A DNA stretch of 64,000 nt from Nocardia rhamnosiphila NBRC 108938 (GCF_000720425.1 NZ_JOAJ01000001.1:310001-374000), one strand, 5' to 3'. Shown: positions 51,814 through 61,860, counted from the stretch's first letter. Notes: a model not told the origin generated them from the sequence alone. Numbers and translations: made by a program.

Positions 51814-52877
51814 GCGGAATGACGAAATCATCGCTGCGAGTGCCACAACGGCTCCGGGCGCTGCGGCGCCGCCCGTTGGAAAGCTACGACAAACGAGCCC
51901 TGGGAGGGGTATCACTGCTGGTGTTGCTCGTGGTCCTGGTCGCCACGCTCGGCGTGAACGCGCTCGATCTCGGTGATCGCCGCTATACGGTGGAATTCGC
52001 GCAGGCGGCCGGGCTGAAGGTGGGGGACCGGGTCACGGTCGCGGGCGTGCAGGTCGGGACCGTCGCCGACCAGGAGCTCGCCGGTGATCGCGTGCTGGTC
52101 GATCTGGATATCGACCGCGGAGTGCGGCTCGGGGCCGAAACCATCGCCGCGATCAAACTGACCACATTGCTCGGCGCGCGCTATGTCGAACTACGCCCGG
52201 CAGGCGGCGGTGAACCCGCCGACGACCGCATCGATCTCGCGCACACCGAGGTTCCCTACGATTTGCAGCGCGCACTGGAGAACGCGACCACCACGTTCGA
52301 GGAGATCGACGCGGGACAGCTCGGCACCTCGCTGGACGCCCTGGCCGGTCAACTGGCGGGTGTGCCCGCCGTGCTGCCGGATATGTTGCGCAATATCCGG
52401 TCGCTGGCGACGATCCTCGGCAGTCGGCGCGATGAACTCGGTGCACTGCTGGCCGGTGTGCGTGACCTGACCAGCGTGGTGGCCGGGCAGCGTGACGATG
52501 TCGCCGCGATCGTGACGGTCGGTCGGGACCTGCTCCAGGACATCGACAACCGGCGCGGCGCGATCCAGGTGCTCATGAGCGCCACTGTGCGGCTCGTCGA
52601 GCAGATCCAGGGGATCGTGGGCAATCGCCCGAAGGTCGACGAACTGGTGCACGGGCTGCAAGGCCTGCTGGGCAGTCTGGCCCGGCACGACGACCTGCTG
52701 CGCAATACGCTCGAGATCCTGCCCGTTTCGGTGCGCAACCTGGCCAACGCCTCCGGCTCGGGTAATTCCGTCGATTTCAACGCGCCCGGTGGGGTGCTCG
52801 TCGACTCGTGGATGTGCGCGCTCAGCGGGCACGCCGACCAGGCCGCTCTGCCGCCCTACTTCCAGGACTGTGCATGA
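51810..52877 (+). CDS. mceC: Mce protein C
   Basis: This 355-residue protein starts at GTG 51810, which overlaps the mceB stop; ATG at 51819 is an alternative three codons later. A basic N-terminus, a membrane helix (about residues 31-49), an MCE domain (about 56-135, YTVEFAQAAGLKVGDRVTVAGVQVGTV in parts) and the helical needle region follow. The end carries conserved cysteines (SWMCALSG and YFQDCA). Confidence 0.92.
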   Translation: MSGMTKSSLRVPQRLRALRRRPLESYDKRALGGVSLLVLLVVLVATLGVNALDLGDRRYTVEFAQAAGLKVGDRVTVAGVQVGTVADQELAGDRVLVDLDIDRGVRLGAETIAAIKLTTLLGARYVELRPAGGGEPADDRIDLAHTEVPYDLQRALENATTTFEEIDAGQLGTSLDALAGQLAGVPAVLPDMLRNIRSLATILGSRRDELGALLAGVRDLTSVVAGQRDDVAAIVTVGRDLLQDIDNRRGAIQVLMSATVRLVEQIQGIVGNRPKVDELVHGLQGLLGSLARHDDLLRNTLEILPVSVRNLANASGSGNSVDFNAPGGVLVDSWMCALSGHADQAALPPYFQDCA

Positions 52878-53974
52878 GAAAACTGATCACGGCGTTGCGT
52901 CTTCTCACCGTTCTCGCGCTGGGCGGCATCGCGGGCTGCGCCGGCGGGCCGCTGACCTCCGGCGATATCACCGTGGTCGCCCGGTTCGACAGCGGTGCCG
53001 GCCTGTACGTCGGCAATGCGGTAGCCGTGCTGGGTATGCCGGTCGGTGAGGTCACCGCCATCACGCCCACCGGCACCCATGTCGAGGTGACGATGCGGAT
53101 CGATCGCGAGGTGCCGATTCCCGCCGACGCGACCGCCGTCACCCTGTCGACCTCGGTCCTCACCGACCGGCACGTCGAGTTCTCTCCGGCGTACCGCGGC
53201 GGCGACACCCTGCGCGACGGAGCCCGGCTGCCGATCGAGCGGACCCGCACCCCGGTGGGAATCGACCGGTTGATCTCCATGGCCGACCGGATGTCCGGGG
53301 ACCTCGCGGGCGAAACGCCGGACGAGGGGCCCATCGCGCGACTGCTGTCGGTCGCCGCGGCGGCCACCAGTGGTAGCGGCGCCGATCTACGCGCCACGAT
53401 GGACGAACTGTCGAAGGCTTTACGGCTCGGTGACGACGCGGGCGCGCAAACCCGCGATACCGTCACCCAACTGGTGGACGAGCTGTCGAAACTCCTCGCG
53501 GCGGCCGCCGCAAGCGATGCCCTCATCCGCGACTTCGGCGCGGCCTCGGGACAACTGGGCACGACACTCGCCGAACTCGGTATCGGTGCCGGAACCACCG
53601 GGGCCCAGATCAACCAGCTCATGCTGCAAGCCGAGGACCTGCTCACCACCAACCGCGCGGCACTACAGACGACGATGGCGGACGCGACCATCGTGACCCG
53701 GGCGCTGACCGACTACCGCACGCAGCTCGCCGAATTCCTCGACGTCACCCCACTGCTCCTCGACAACGGATACCGGGTGGTGGACCAGCAGAACGGCGGC
53801 GTGCGCATTCACGCGCTGCTCGACAAGGTGGCCTTCGACGGCCAGATGATCAAAGAGGTCTGCAATATCCTGGGCCTGCGCCAACTGGGTTGCAGCACCG
53901 GAACGTTGCAGGATTTCGGTCCCGATTTCGGGATCACCGACATGCTCGAAGCGATGACGAGGCTGCCCCGATGA
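52874..53974 (+). CDS. mceD: Mce protein D with lipobox
   Basis: This 366-residue protein begins with a basic start, a hydrophobic core and LGGIAGC, a good lipobox with the cysteine at about residue 22. It is therefore probably lipid-anchored rather than held by a membrane helix. The MCE domain at about 32-110 (ITVVARFDSGAGLYVGNAVAVLGMPVGEV in parts) and helical region are normal. In most mycobacterial operons only the E subunit is a lipoprotein; here both D and E carry lipoboxes. Confidence 0.9.
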   Translation: MRKLITALRLLTVLALGGIAGCAGGPLTSGDITVVARFDSGAGLYVGNAVAVLGMPVGEVTAITPTGTHVEVTMRIDREVPIPADATAVTLSTSVLTDRHVEFSPAYRGGDTLRDGARLPIERTRTPVGIDRLISMADRMSGDLAGETPDEGPIARLLSVAAAATSGSGADLRATMDELSKALRLGDDAGAQTRDTVTQLVDELSKLLAAAAASDALIRDFGAASGQLGTTLAELGIGAGTTGAQINQLMLQAEDLLTTNRAALQTTMADATIVTRALTDYRTQLAEFLDVTPLLLDNGYRVVDQQNGGVRIHALLDKVAFDGQMIKEVCNILGLRQLGCSTGTLQDFGPDFGITDMLEAMTRLPR

Positions 53975-55074
53975 GCGCACGCAGGCATCTGAAAGCCACC
54001 CTGGCATGTGCGATCGCACTGGCCACCACCACCGCATGCTCGGTGGGCCTGGAAGACATCCCGCTGACGCCGCGGGCCGGCGGCGAATCCGGCTATACGA
54101 TCCACGCGAACTTCGCCAATGCGCTGAACCTTCCGGAGCAGGCGAAGGTCCGGCTGGCCGGTGCCGAGGTCGGTGCGGTTTCGGCGATGACGGTGCGCGA
54201 TTACACGGCCGTTGTCACGCTGCGGATCCGGCCGGAAGTCCGGCTGCCGGTGGGTACCCGGGCGGAACTACGGACAGCCACACCGCTGGGTGACGTATTC
54301 GTCTCGCTCAGCGCACCGGCCGACGCCACACCAGCGACCGCGCCCCTGCACGACGGCGACAGCATCCCGGTGGAGTCCACCGCGGCGGCGGCGACGGTCG
54401 AGGAACTGCTGACCACCGCCTCGCTGCTCGTCAACGGTGGCGCCATCCGCAACCTCACCACCGTCGTCAACGGGATGGGCCGGGCCGTCGGCAATCGGGG
54501 CGACCGGGTCGACGCGCTGCTCGACCAGTCCACCCAGCTTGTCATCGCCCTGTCGGCGCGATCCGGCGAGATCCAGGTCGCGCTGCAGGAAACCGACCGG
54601 CTCGCCGCGCAATTGGCCGCGCAGCAGAGCACAATCCACGATTTCGTCACCGCTGCCGGACCCACCGCGGCGACCGTCGACCACAGCTCCCAGCAGGCCC
54701 TGGACCTGGTGCGCCAGATCGATCGGATCACCACCCAGCTCGGGAAGTTCCCGGTACTGCAGAGCGGGCCGACCGGGGGACTGATCGCCAACCTGAACCG
54801 TATCGCCGCCGAACTGAACAACGCGGCCACCAGCCCCGATGCCAGTCTAGCGGCCCTGAACGCCATGCTCGCCCCGATCATCAGGCTCACCAGCGGCACC
54901 TCCACCCACGGCAATGTCGATCTCGCGGATTTCGCGATAGGCGCCATGCCCGACCCCAACCATCAAGCCGATCCGGGCACCCACCTCCCGAACGCCGCCG
55001 ATTGGCACGCGATGGTCGGCAGCCTGACCTACACCCTGTTCACCCTGCGCGACCGTGTGCTGGGGCCCCGATGA
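53971..55074 (+). CDS. mceE: Mce protein E, lipoprotein
   Basis: This 367-residue LprN-like subunit has a signal peptide with lipobox ATTTAC (cysteine at about residue 23). Its MCE domain is at about 41-120 (YTIHANFANALNLPEQAKVRLAGAEVGAV in parts), and a helical region rich in Gln, Ser and Leu extends to the end. ATG overlaps the mceD stop by 4 bases. It occupies the usual E position and presumably anchors the complex to the membrane through its lipid. Confidence 0.92.
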   Translation: MSARRHLKATLACAIALATTTACSVGLEDIPLTPRAGGESGYTIHANFANALNLPEQAKVRLAGAEVGAVSAMTVRDYTAVVTLRIRPEVRLPVGTRAELRTATPLGDVFVSLSAPADATPATAPLHDGDSIPVESTAAAATVEELLTTASLLVNGGAIRNLTTVVNGMGRAVGNRGDRVDALLDQSTQLVIALSARSGEIQVALQETDRLAAQLAAQQSTIHDFVTAAGPTAATVDHSSQQALDLVRQIDRITTQLGKFPVLQSGPTGGLIANLNRIAAELNNAATSPDASLAALNAMLAPIIRLTSGTSTHGNVDLADFAIGAMPDPNHQADPGTHLPNAADWHAMVGSLTYTLFTLRDRVLGPR

Positions 55075-56375
55075 GCGCGCCCACCGGACAGTCCCGCTCG
55101 GCGGCCGTGGCCGACCTGCCGGCCCGGCTGCTCCTCGCGTCGGTGCGCTACGGTCGCGCGCACCGGCCGTTGCTGACCACGGTATCGCTGCTGGCGGTGC
55201 TCGCGTTCGGAGCGAGCTATCTGGTGTTCGGCGCGCTGGGCGTCGACCCCACCGCCTCCACCATCACCGTTCGGGTGCACCTCGCCCGATCCGGTGGTTT
55301 GCTGGCAGGGCAGGATGTGACGCTGCGCGGAGTACCGATCGGTCAGGTCCGCGCGGTGGATCCGGCCCGCGGCGGGGTGGTCGCCGTCGCCGAGATCGAC
55401 GCGGACGTGCCGGTGCCCGATGACGGCCCTGTCGCCGTCACCAGCCTTTCCACCGCAGGCGAACAGTTCCTCGACTTCCGTCCCACCCGGCGTTCCGGCC
55501 CATTCCTCGCCGACGGCGCCGAGATCTCGCCCGACCGCACCACCACACCGGCCCCGCTGTGGCAGATGCTCGGACAGTTGGACGGCACGCTGGCACAAGT
55601 GGATTCGGCGCAGCTCGCCGCGGTGCTCGACGAACTCGGGGTAGGCCCGGAGGGACCACAGAAACTGCGCGACATCATCGACGGCGGTATCCTCCTGACC
55701 TCCACCCTGGATTCCGTCCTCCCGCAAACCGTCGGACTGTTGCGCGACAGCAAGATGCTGCTGACCACCCTCGCCGACGGTGCGGGCGGCCTCCAGCGCC
55801 TGGCCCACGCCACCTCCGCACTCATGGGCGGTGTGGAGGCCAAAACCGGCGGTTACGTCGAACTGCTCAACCGCGCCCCGGGCACGCTGGCCGCCATGGA
55901 CACGGTGCTCTCGGACAACGCGAGCGTGGTCCCCGGGCTGCTGGCCAACCTGGGCTCGGTCGCGCAGCTGACCAATTCCCGGGTACCGGCGTTCCAGGAG
56001 TTCTTCTTCCCCACCCAACGCCAGGGATCGACGTTGGAAGCGATCGGCACCGTGATCCACGACGGCGGATTGTGGGGCCTGGTCAACCTGTACCCGCGGC
56101 CGAGCTGCGATTACGACCTGCCCCGCCACGCGCCGTCCCAGGCCGACTACCGGGAACCGTACCTGTACACCTTCTGCCCCGACAACGACCCATCCATCCT
56201 GGTCCGCGGTGCCGGTAACGCGCCCCGCCCACCCGGTGAGCGGGCACCGACCGGACCGCCACCCGGCGCCCCCGCCGATCGGACGGCGACTCCCGCACCC
56301 GTCGGCCCGATGTCCCTGCCCATCCCCCTGCCATTGACCGATCCGGGGACACCGGTTCCGGCGCCGCCTCGGTGA
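55071..56375 (+). CDS. mceF: Mce protein F
   Basis: This 434-residue protein has an N-terminal membrane helix at about residues 36-56, an MCE domain at about 65-143 (ITVRVHLARSGGLLAGQDVTLRGVPIGQV in parts) and the helical needle. The last 65 residues are a proline-rich tail likely to extend into the cell wall. It completes the ABCDEF hexamer. ATG at 55071 overlaps the mceE stop. Confidence 0.92.
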   Translation: MSAPTGQSRSAAVADLPARLLLASVRYGRAHRPLLTTVSLLAVLAFGASYLVFGALGVDPTASTITVRVHLARSGGLLAGQDVTLRGVPIGQVRAVDPARGGVVAVAEIDADVPVPDDGPVAVTSLSTAGEQFLDFRPTRRSGPFLADGAEISPDRTTTPAPLWQMLGQLDGTLAQVDSAQLAAVLDELGVGPEGPQKLRDIIDGGILLTSTLDSVLPQTVGLLRDSKMLLTTLADGAGGLQRLAHATSALMGGVEAKTGGYVELLNRAPGTLAAMDTVLSDNASVVPGLLANLGSVAQLTNSRVPAFQEFFFPTQRQGSTLEAIGTVIHDGGLWGLVNLYPRPSCDYDLPRHAPSQADYREPYLYTFCPDNDPSILVRGAGNAPRPPGERAPTGPPPGAPADRTATPAPVGPMSLPIPLPLTDPGTPVPAPPR

Positions 56376-56408
56376 CCACCAGCGAAAAGACCTCGAGGAG
56401 ATGATCTG

Positions 56409-57161
56409 ATGAGCACCACATCCGATATCGACGCCACGGCACGCGCGGCCGGTGACAAGCCGGAAGCCACCGGGCCCGCGGAGGTCGGGGCCGAGGCGAC
56501 CCGGCAGGAGTCCACGAAGGGTTCCGTGCCGTCGAAGGACGCGGCGGACCCGGAGGGCTCGGGGCCGGTGCTCACGAAAGACTCCGAGAGGCCCGACGCT
56601 GAAACAGGCGCTGCCGCAACAGATCCCGCAGCCTCCGCGCCCGGGATCTCACGGTGGACCGTCCTGCGCATGGTCGCCGTGGCACTGATCCGCAAGTTCG
56701 CCGTCCCAGCCCTCATCATCCTGGCCGTCGCGGCACTCGCCTTCGCCGGATTCCTCGGCCGGCAACTGAAGAAGGAAAATGCTCTCGACTCCGCTGCCCA
56801 CGCCGCCACCGACGCCGCCCGCACTTACGCTGTCACCCTGACCAGCGTCGACTCCAACAACCTCGACCACGATTTCACCGCGGTCCTCGACGGCGCCACC
56901 GGCGAATTCAAGGATATGTACACCCGCTCCAGCGGCCGGCTCCGCCAGCTACTCATGGACAACAAGGCGACCGGGGAAGGCACCGTTCTCGACGCCGCGG
57001 TCAAATCGGCCACTCCGACGAAGGTCGAGGTCCTGCTGTTCATCGACCAGACCGTCACCAACGCCGCCGCCCCCGACCCGCGGGTGGACCGCAGCCGCGT
57101 CGCGATGACAATGGAACTGGTCGACGGGCGCTGGCTCGCCTCCCGGGTCTACTTGCCCTGA
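56409..57161 (+). CDS. Mce-associated membrane protein
   Basis: This 250-residue protein has a long acidic and alanine-rich N-terminal cytoplasmic part (about 1-85), one membrane helix (about 95-117), and a C-terminal domain resembling a small NTF2-like fold (FTAVLDGATGEFKDMYTRSS, VLLFIDQTVTN). Mas proteins of this form follow the six mce genes and stabilise the transporter, as OrfD/LucA-type factors do. Only one is present where many operons have two. ATG is 33 bases after mceF, with a GAGGAGATG site. Confidence 0.88.
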   Translation: MSTTSDIDATARAAGDKPEATGPAEVGAEATRQESTKGSVPSKDAADPEGSGPVLTKDSERPDAETGAAATDPAASAPGISRWTVLRMVAVALIRKFAVPALIILAVAALAFAGFLGRQLKKENALDSAAHAATDAARTYAVTLTSVDSNNLDHDFTAVLDGATGEFKDMYTRSSGRLRQLLMDNKATGEGTVLDAAVKSATPTKVEVLLFIDQTVTNAAAPDPRVDRSRVAMTMELVDGRWLASRVYLP

Positions 57162-57386
57162 CCCATCGATGGCGGTCGAGCGGGCGAGGTGGGCGGGTGC
57201 GGGCAGTATCACCACGTCCGCTCCGGCGTTCCGCGCCTGGTCGGCTACGCACAGCACCGACCGCTCATCCGGCCATACGACGTGGTATCCGAGTCGCTTC
57301 GCGCGCCGCAGCACCTGCGCCCGGTCCCATTCGGGCGATGTGGCCGTGTCGTAGTCGACCCAGCCGAAGGCGATCGAATGGTTCAT
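57162..57386 (-). pseudogene. Resolvase-like unknown protein, truncated
   Basis: ATG at 57386 opens about 70 residues of sound coding character: IAFGWVDYDTATSPEWDRAQVLRRAKRLGYHVVWPDERSVLCVADQARNAGADVVILPAPAHL in segments. This is an alternating alpha/beta pattern like the N-terminal part of resolvase-fold proteins that are common hypotheticals in Nocardia. The frame stays open to 56949 but there runs antisense through the Mas gene, so the true C-terminus appears to be lost at about 57162. It may be an intact short gene, but a truncation by the mce operon boundary fits better. Confidence 0.45.
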
Positions 57387-57568
57387 ATTGTCGCGCCGGA
57401 CAATCCCACCGGCGCCGCGGCACAGCCCGATGACTACCGCAAGACACCGACTCCAGGGTCCGGCGAACAGCAGCCGCAGGAGCCGGGAACCTCCCACACT
57501 GGGCTCCCCGATTCCGAAGAGCCGTTGCCCGGCAACGAATCCCGCGCGGCTGTCAGCGCACACGGCTA

Positions 57569-57753
57569 GACATCCCAGGTCGCGCGCTGGCCGAGCTACG
57601 CGGCCAGGGCTACCCGGTGCTGGATGCGGATGTGGGGCTCTCGCCGTTCGTCCGGACCCACATCGGCATCGACGGGCACTACAGCTTTCATCTACCCGAT
57701 CTCGGTGGAACACACCGGCTGTTGCGTGATCCCGACTCTCGTGACGACGAATG
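57569..57753 (+). pseudogene. C-terminal remnant, possibly Tn3-type transposase
   Basis: A 61-codon open stretch ends at TGA 57751 with natural sequence: GRALAELRGQGYPVLDADVGLSPFV, then HIGIDGHYSF and DLGGTHRLLRDPD. The pattern D-x-D-hydrophobic-x-P-hydrophobic, then H-I-x-x-x-G-x-Y, resembles the end of Tn3-family transposases, whose last residues read as a short GxY strand. No terminal repeat or catalytic part is present. It shows that a mobile element or its relic lies just beyond the mce operon. Confidence 0.4.
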
Positions 57754-57850
57754 AGGCATGTCTTCGAGGTGTCGGGCTGCGGGGACATGCCGGACGGTGT
57801 TTTCGGAGACGTGGGGATGCGGGACTGTACCGGACGGCGCCGACAGCGCT

Positions 57851-58231
57851 TCAGCGCCCGTGGCGTCGTTCGTAGGCCTCGCGTTCTGCGGCGTGTTTCT
57901 GGCGCTCTCGCGCATCGGCCAGTGCCGGGTCGAGTCCGTGCTTGGCGAGGCGGTGGCGGCGGTAGACGTACATGAGCGCGGTGGTGAAGTAGATCAATGG
58001 CAGGTACAGCAGCGCCATCATCGCCAGCCCCATCCACAGCGGTCCCGGAATGAGCAGGAACACGCACAGCGGTGCAATAATCGGTAGCAGGATCCGGAGA
58101 TGGTAACGCCGCGCCGCGCCGGGGCCGGTGAGATCGTCGATCACCCACTGGTGCATCGACGGTGGCAGGGTCGCACCGGCGATGTAGCGCACGCGCTGGG
58201 TCGAGGTCGGCGTGGCCGGTTCACCACTCAT
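57851..58231 (-). CDS. DUF5313 membrane protein
   Basis: This 126-residue protein matches DUF5313: RVRYIAGATLPPSMHQWVIDDLTGPGAARRYHLR in segments, two hydrophobic helices at about residues 48-66 and 68-88, then RRHRLAKHGLDPALADARERQKHAAEREAYERR-type charged tail. It overlaps the SulP stop by 4 bases, so it is co-translated with the transporter. DUF5313 proteins are restricted to actinomycetes; a helper role for SulP is possible but unproven. Confidence 0.8.
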   Translation of the reverse strand: MSGEPATPTSTQRVRYIAGATLPPSMHQWVIDDLTGPGAARRYHLRILLPIIAPLCVFLLIPGPLWMGLAMMALLYLPLIYFTTALMYVYRRHRLAKHGLDPALADARERQKHAAEREAYERRHGR

Positions 58232-59874
58232 CGAATTCCTCCGACCGGTTCGGGAAGCTCGCGCCGGGCGTGGGCAATCGCGTCGACAGTGTTCCCGAAG
58301 ACCGCCTCCTCGCCCGCAGCGGGCAGCGCACCGATCGCGGCGAGACGGCGGAGGTGATCGGCGCGGAGCCCGGACATGAGCACGGTGATGTGGTGGTGTT
58401 CGAGCTTGCGGATGGCGTCTTTGAGGACGAGGGCGCCGGTGGTGTCGAGGGCGGTGATGCGGGACATGCGCAGGATGACGACTTTCACGTCGGAGACGTC
58501 GGCCAGTTCGAGCAGGAACCGGTGCGCGGCAGCGAAGAACAGCGGGCCCTCGATCCGGTAGGCGACGATGTGGTCGCGCAGCAGGTCGTGTTCTTCGGTG
58601 AGGTGATCTCCCTCGTCGAGGGGGACCTGGTCCAGGCGGGCTTCGCGGGCCACCGAGCGCAGGGCCAGCAGGACCGCGATCCCGACACCAATAGCGACAG
58701 CAGTGACCAGGTCGAAGGCGACAGTGGCGGCGAAGGTGATCACCATGATCGCGGTGTCACCGCGGGAGGCGCGGGCAATCGCGGCCAGGGACGCGGTTTC
58801 GACCATCCGCACTGTGGTGGCCAGCAGCACACCGGCGAGGGCGGCCAGCGGTATCTGGGCGACCAGTGGTGCGGCGAGGTAGAGCAGGGCGGCCAGAATG
58901 ACTGCGTGGGTGAGGGCGGCGAGGCGGGTGCGGGCGCCGGAGCGGACGCTGACGGCGGTGCGGGCGATCGCGCCGGTGGCGGGGACGCCACCGAACAGTG
59001 GTGCGGCGATATTGGCCAGGCCCTGGCCGAACAGTTCGCGATCGGGATTGTGGCGGGTGCCCACCGACATCGAATCCGCGGCGGTGGCCGACAGCAGTGA
59101 TTCCAAGGCGGCGAGCGCGGCAACAGCCAGTGCGGGCGCAATCAGCGAGGCTAGCTGGCCGGGATCGAGGAACCCGAGGGAGGGCGCGGGCAGCCCCGCG
59201 GGCAGGGCCCCGATACGGGTGAGGTCGAGCCCGGCGAGTCCGGCCACAGCGGTGGCGACCGCGACCGCTAGGAGCGCGAAAGGCAGTTTGGGCAGGTAGC
59301 GGCCACCGATCAGCACGGCGGCAGCGACCAGCAGGGCGGTGATCGGCGGGGCAGGGTCGGGGTGGTCGAGGTAGCGGCCGACCGCGTCGGAAGCCAGCTG
59401 CCACATCTTCTCGCCCTCGGCCTCGCCGACACCGAGGGCAGACGGGAACTGCTGCAACGCGATCACCACCGCGATACCGGCGGTGAATCCCTCGATCACC
59501 GGCGCCGGCATATAGCGGACCGCGCGACCGACACCGGCCGCAGCGAGAACAATCAGCACCACACCGGCCATCAATCCGACGGCGAGGACGCCGGGACCGC
59601 CGTGTTCGGCCACGATCGGCAGCAACACCACGGTCATAGCTCCGGTGGGACCGGACACCTGGAACCGGGAGCCACCGAACACCGCGGCCACCACACCGGC
59701 GATGATCGCGGTGGCCAGACCCGCAGCGGCGCCGAGGCCAGAACTGATCCCGAAACCGAGTGCCAACGGCAGCGCGACCAGCGCGACGATGACACCGGCG
59801 AGCAGGTCCGGGCCCGGGCGGCGCAGCGCCTGCGTCCAGTCCGCCCGAGTGGGCAGCAGCGCACGCAGAGTCAC
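58228..59874 (-). CDS. SulP-family anion transporter with STAS domain
   Basis: This 548-residue SLC26/SulP transporter has 10-14 helices starting at [22 protein letters not shown], the signature [20 protein letters not shown] near residue 70, [20 protein letters not shown] near residue 280, and a C-terminal STAS domain (about 430-540: [38 protein letters not shown] in parts). SulP proteins move sulfate, bicarbonate or dicarboxylates. Its start overlaps the PEPCK stop by 4 bases, so in this unit bicarbonate or a C4 acid is a more attractive substrate than sulfate. No sulfur-assimilation gene is near. Confidence 0.88.
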   Translation of the reverse strand: MTLRALLPTRADWTQALRRPGPDLLAGVIVALVALPLALGFGISSGLGAAAGLATAIIAGVVAAVFGGSRFQVSGPTGAMTVVLLPIVAEHGGPGVLAVGLMAGVVLIVLAAAGVGRAVRYMPAPVIEGFTAGIAVVIALQQFPSALGVGEAEGEKMWQLASDAVGRYLDHPDPAPPITALLVAAAVLIGGRYLPKLPFALLAVAVATAVAGLAGLDLTRIGALPAGLPAPSLGFLDPGQLASLIAPALAVAALAALESLLSATAADSMSVGTRHNPDRELFGQGLANIAAPLFGGVPATGAIARTAVSVRSGARTRLAALTHAVILAALLYLAAPLVAQIPLAALAGVLLATTVRMVETASLAAIARASRGDTAIMVITFAATVAFDLVTAVAIGVGIAVLLALRSVAREARLDQVPLDEGDHLTEEHDLLRDHIVAYRIEGPLFFAAAHRFLLELADVSDVKVVILRMSRITALDTTGALVLKDAIRKLEHHHITVLMSGLRADHLRRLAAIGALPAAGEEAVFGNTVDAIAHARRELPEPVGGIR

Positions 59875-61769
59875 GACGCACCCGCGGCGGTGGTGGCGGG
59901 GCGGGCCGGGGTGTGGGCCAGGCGGTTCTTCAGCGCGGCGAGCTGATCACACAGCGGCCCAGGGAGCGTGTCGGCGCCGATGCCGGCATACCAGTCCTCG
60001 ATGGAGACGACCTCGTCGGCCCATTCCTCGTGGTGGACTTCGAGCGCGGCCCGTGCCGAGCGTTTGCCGGCTTCGGAGAATCCGGACAGGTCCAGCGAGC
60101 TCGGCACCGGGACATAGCCGATCGCGGTGGCGTCGGCTGCCGCGGTGCCCTCGATCCGTTCCAGCGCCCATTTCAGCACGCGCACGTTGTCACCGAATCC
60201 CGGCCACAGGAACCGCCCGTCGGCGTCGCGGCGGAACCAGTTGACCTGGAAGATCTTCGGCAGCTTGCCCGGGTCCGCTGTTTCGCCGAGGCGCAGCCAG
60301 TGCGCGAAGTAGTCACCGACGTGATATCCGAGAAACGGCAGCATCGCCATCGGGTCCCGACGCACCACACCGACCTGCCCCGCAGCGGCGGCAGTGGTTT
60401 CCGAAGACAGCACCGAGGCGATGAACACCCCGTGAGTCCAGTCGAAGGATTCGGCAATCAACGGGATCGTGGTGGCGCGGCGACCGCCGAAGAAGATCGC
60501 CGACAGCGGCACCCCGGCCGGGTCGTCCCATTCCGGGGCCACCGACGGGCACTGCTCGATCGGGGTGCAATACCGCGAGTTCGGGTGCGCGGCCGGCCCG
60601 GTCGTGGTCTCTGGGGTCCAGTCGTTGCCATGCCAATCGGTGAGATGCTCCGGTGGGGTGTCGGTGAGTCCTTCCCACCACACATCCCCGTCATCGGTGA
60701 GAGCGGTGTTGGTGAAGATCGAATTGCCCTGCTCGATGGTGGCGATCGCGTTCGGGTTGGTCTTCGCCCCGGTGCCCGGGGCGACACCGAAGAACCCGGC
60801 CTCCGGGTTCACCGCATACAACCGGCCGTCAGGACCGAACCGCAACCAGGCGATATCATCGCCGACCGTTTCGGCCCTCCAGCCCGCCAAGGCGGGTTCG
60901 AGCATGGCGAGGTTGGTTTTGCCGCAGGAGGACGGAAACGCCGCCGCCACATAATGGGTACGGCCCTGCGGGGAAGTGAGTTTGAGGATCAGCATGTGTT
61001 CGGCCAGCCACCCCTCGTCGCGGGCCAGAACCGAGGCGATCCGCAGCGCGAAGCACTTCTTGCCCAGCAGGGCGTTGCCGCCGTAGCCGGAGCCGTAACT
61101 CCAGATGGTCCGGTCTTCGGGGAAATGCGCAATATATTTCGTGTGGTCACACGGCCACGCCACATCCGCCTGCCCCGGGCTCAGCGGCGCACCGACCGAG
61201 TGCAGACACCGGACGAATTCCGCGTCGTCGCCGAGCTTGTTCCACACCGGGGCTCCCGAGCGAGTCATGATCTGCATCGACACCGCCACGTACTCCGAAT
61301 CAGTGATCTGCACACCATATTTCGGGTCCTCGGCATCGAGTGGACCCATGCAGAACGCGATCACATACATGGTGCGCCCGGCCATCGCGCCGCGATAGTG
61401 CTCGGTCATCACCGTGCACATATCGACCGGATCGACCCAGTTGTTCGTCGGTCCCGCATCCCGCTTGTCTCGTGAGCAGATGAAGGTGCGGTCCTCCACC
61501 CGCGCCACATCCTCGGGATCAGAGACACACCAGAACGAGTTCGGCTTCCCCGACAACGCCACAAAGGTGCCCTTGTCCACCAAGCGAGCGGTCAACCGAT
61601 CCCACTCCTGGCGCGACCCATCGCACCACACCACATCCTCGGGCGCGGTCAGATCGGCGACCTCGGCCACCCACGCCGAGACCTGCGCATGATCAGTGTG
61701 CGCGGCCACCGGCGCCATCGCCGGCGCGGGCATGTGATCGGTATCCACCACTGTCTCCTCCGTGAACAA
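59871..61769 (-). CDS. pckG: Phosphoenolpyruvate carboxykinase (GTP)
   Basis: This 632-residue GTP-dependent PEPCK has the phosphate loop [15 protein letters not shown] with the mobile-loop cysteine, metal and substrate residues around [33 protein letters not shown] in segments, and [12 protein letters not shown] near residue 430. It converts oxaloacetate and GTP to PEP and CO2, the entry to gluconeogenesis. It is probably the first structural gene after the ArsR gene, with a 91-base gap that holds a TATGCAAA box. Linkage to SulP suggests a specialised copy beside any housekeeping enzyme. Confidence 0.92.
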   Translation of the reverse strand: MFTEETVVDTDHMPAPAMAPVAAHTDHAQVSAWVAEVADLTAPEDVVWCDGSRQEWDRLTARLVDKGTFVALSGKPNSFWCVSDPEDVARVEDRTFICSRDKRDAGPTNNWVDPVDMCTVMTEHYRGAMAGRTMYVIAFCMGPLDAEDPKYGVQITDSEYVAVSMQIMTRSGAPVWNKLGDDAEFVRCLHSVGAPLSPGQADVAWPCDHTKYIAHFPEDRTIWSYGSGYGGNALLGKKCFALRIASVLARDEGWLAEHMLILKLTSPQGRTHYVAAAFPSSCGKTNLAMLEPALAGWRAETVGDDIAWLRFGPDGRLYAVNPEAGFFGVAPGTGAKTNPNAIATIEQGNSIFTNTALTDDGDVWWEGLTDTPPEHLTDWHGNDWTPETTTGPAAHPNSRYCTPIEQCPSVAPEWDDPAGVPLSAIFFGGRRATTIPLIAESFDWTHGVFIASVLSSETTAAAAGQVGVVRRDPMAMLPFLGYHVGDYFAHWLRLGETADPGKLPKIFQVNWFRRDADGRFLWPGFGDNVRVLKWALERIEGTAAADATAIGYVPVPSSLDLSGFSEAGKRSARAALEVHHEEWADEVVSIEDWYAGIGADTLPGPLCDQLAALKNRLAHTPARPATTAAGAS

Positions 61770-61782
61770 CTAGATGACTATG

Positions 61783-61802
61783 TAGGAAAATATGCAAACA
61801 GC
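61783..61802. promoter_or_regulatory. TATGCAAA box before pckG
   Basis: ATATGCAAACAG occurs at 61790-61801, in the gap between the ArsR gene and pckG, preceded by an AT-rich ATGTAGGAAA. The same core appears before the ArsR gene. It is likely an ArsR operator. Confidence 0.55.
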
Positions 61803-61860
61803 AACCCCGCGACTCTCCCCACCCGATACGCGCCGCGAGGATCGCCGAGAGCCCGAACCG

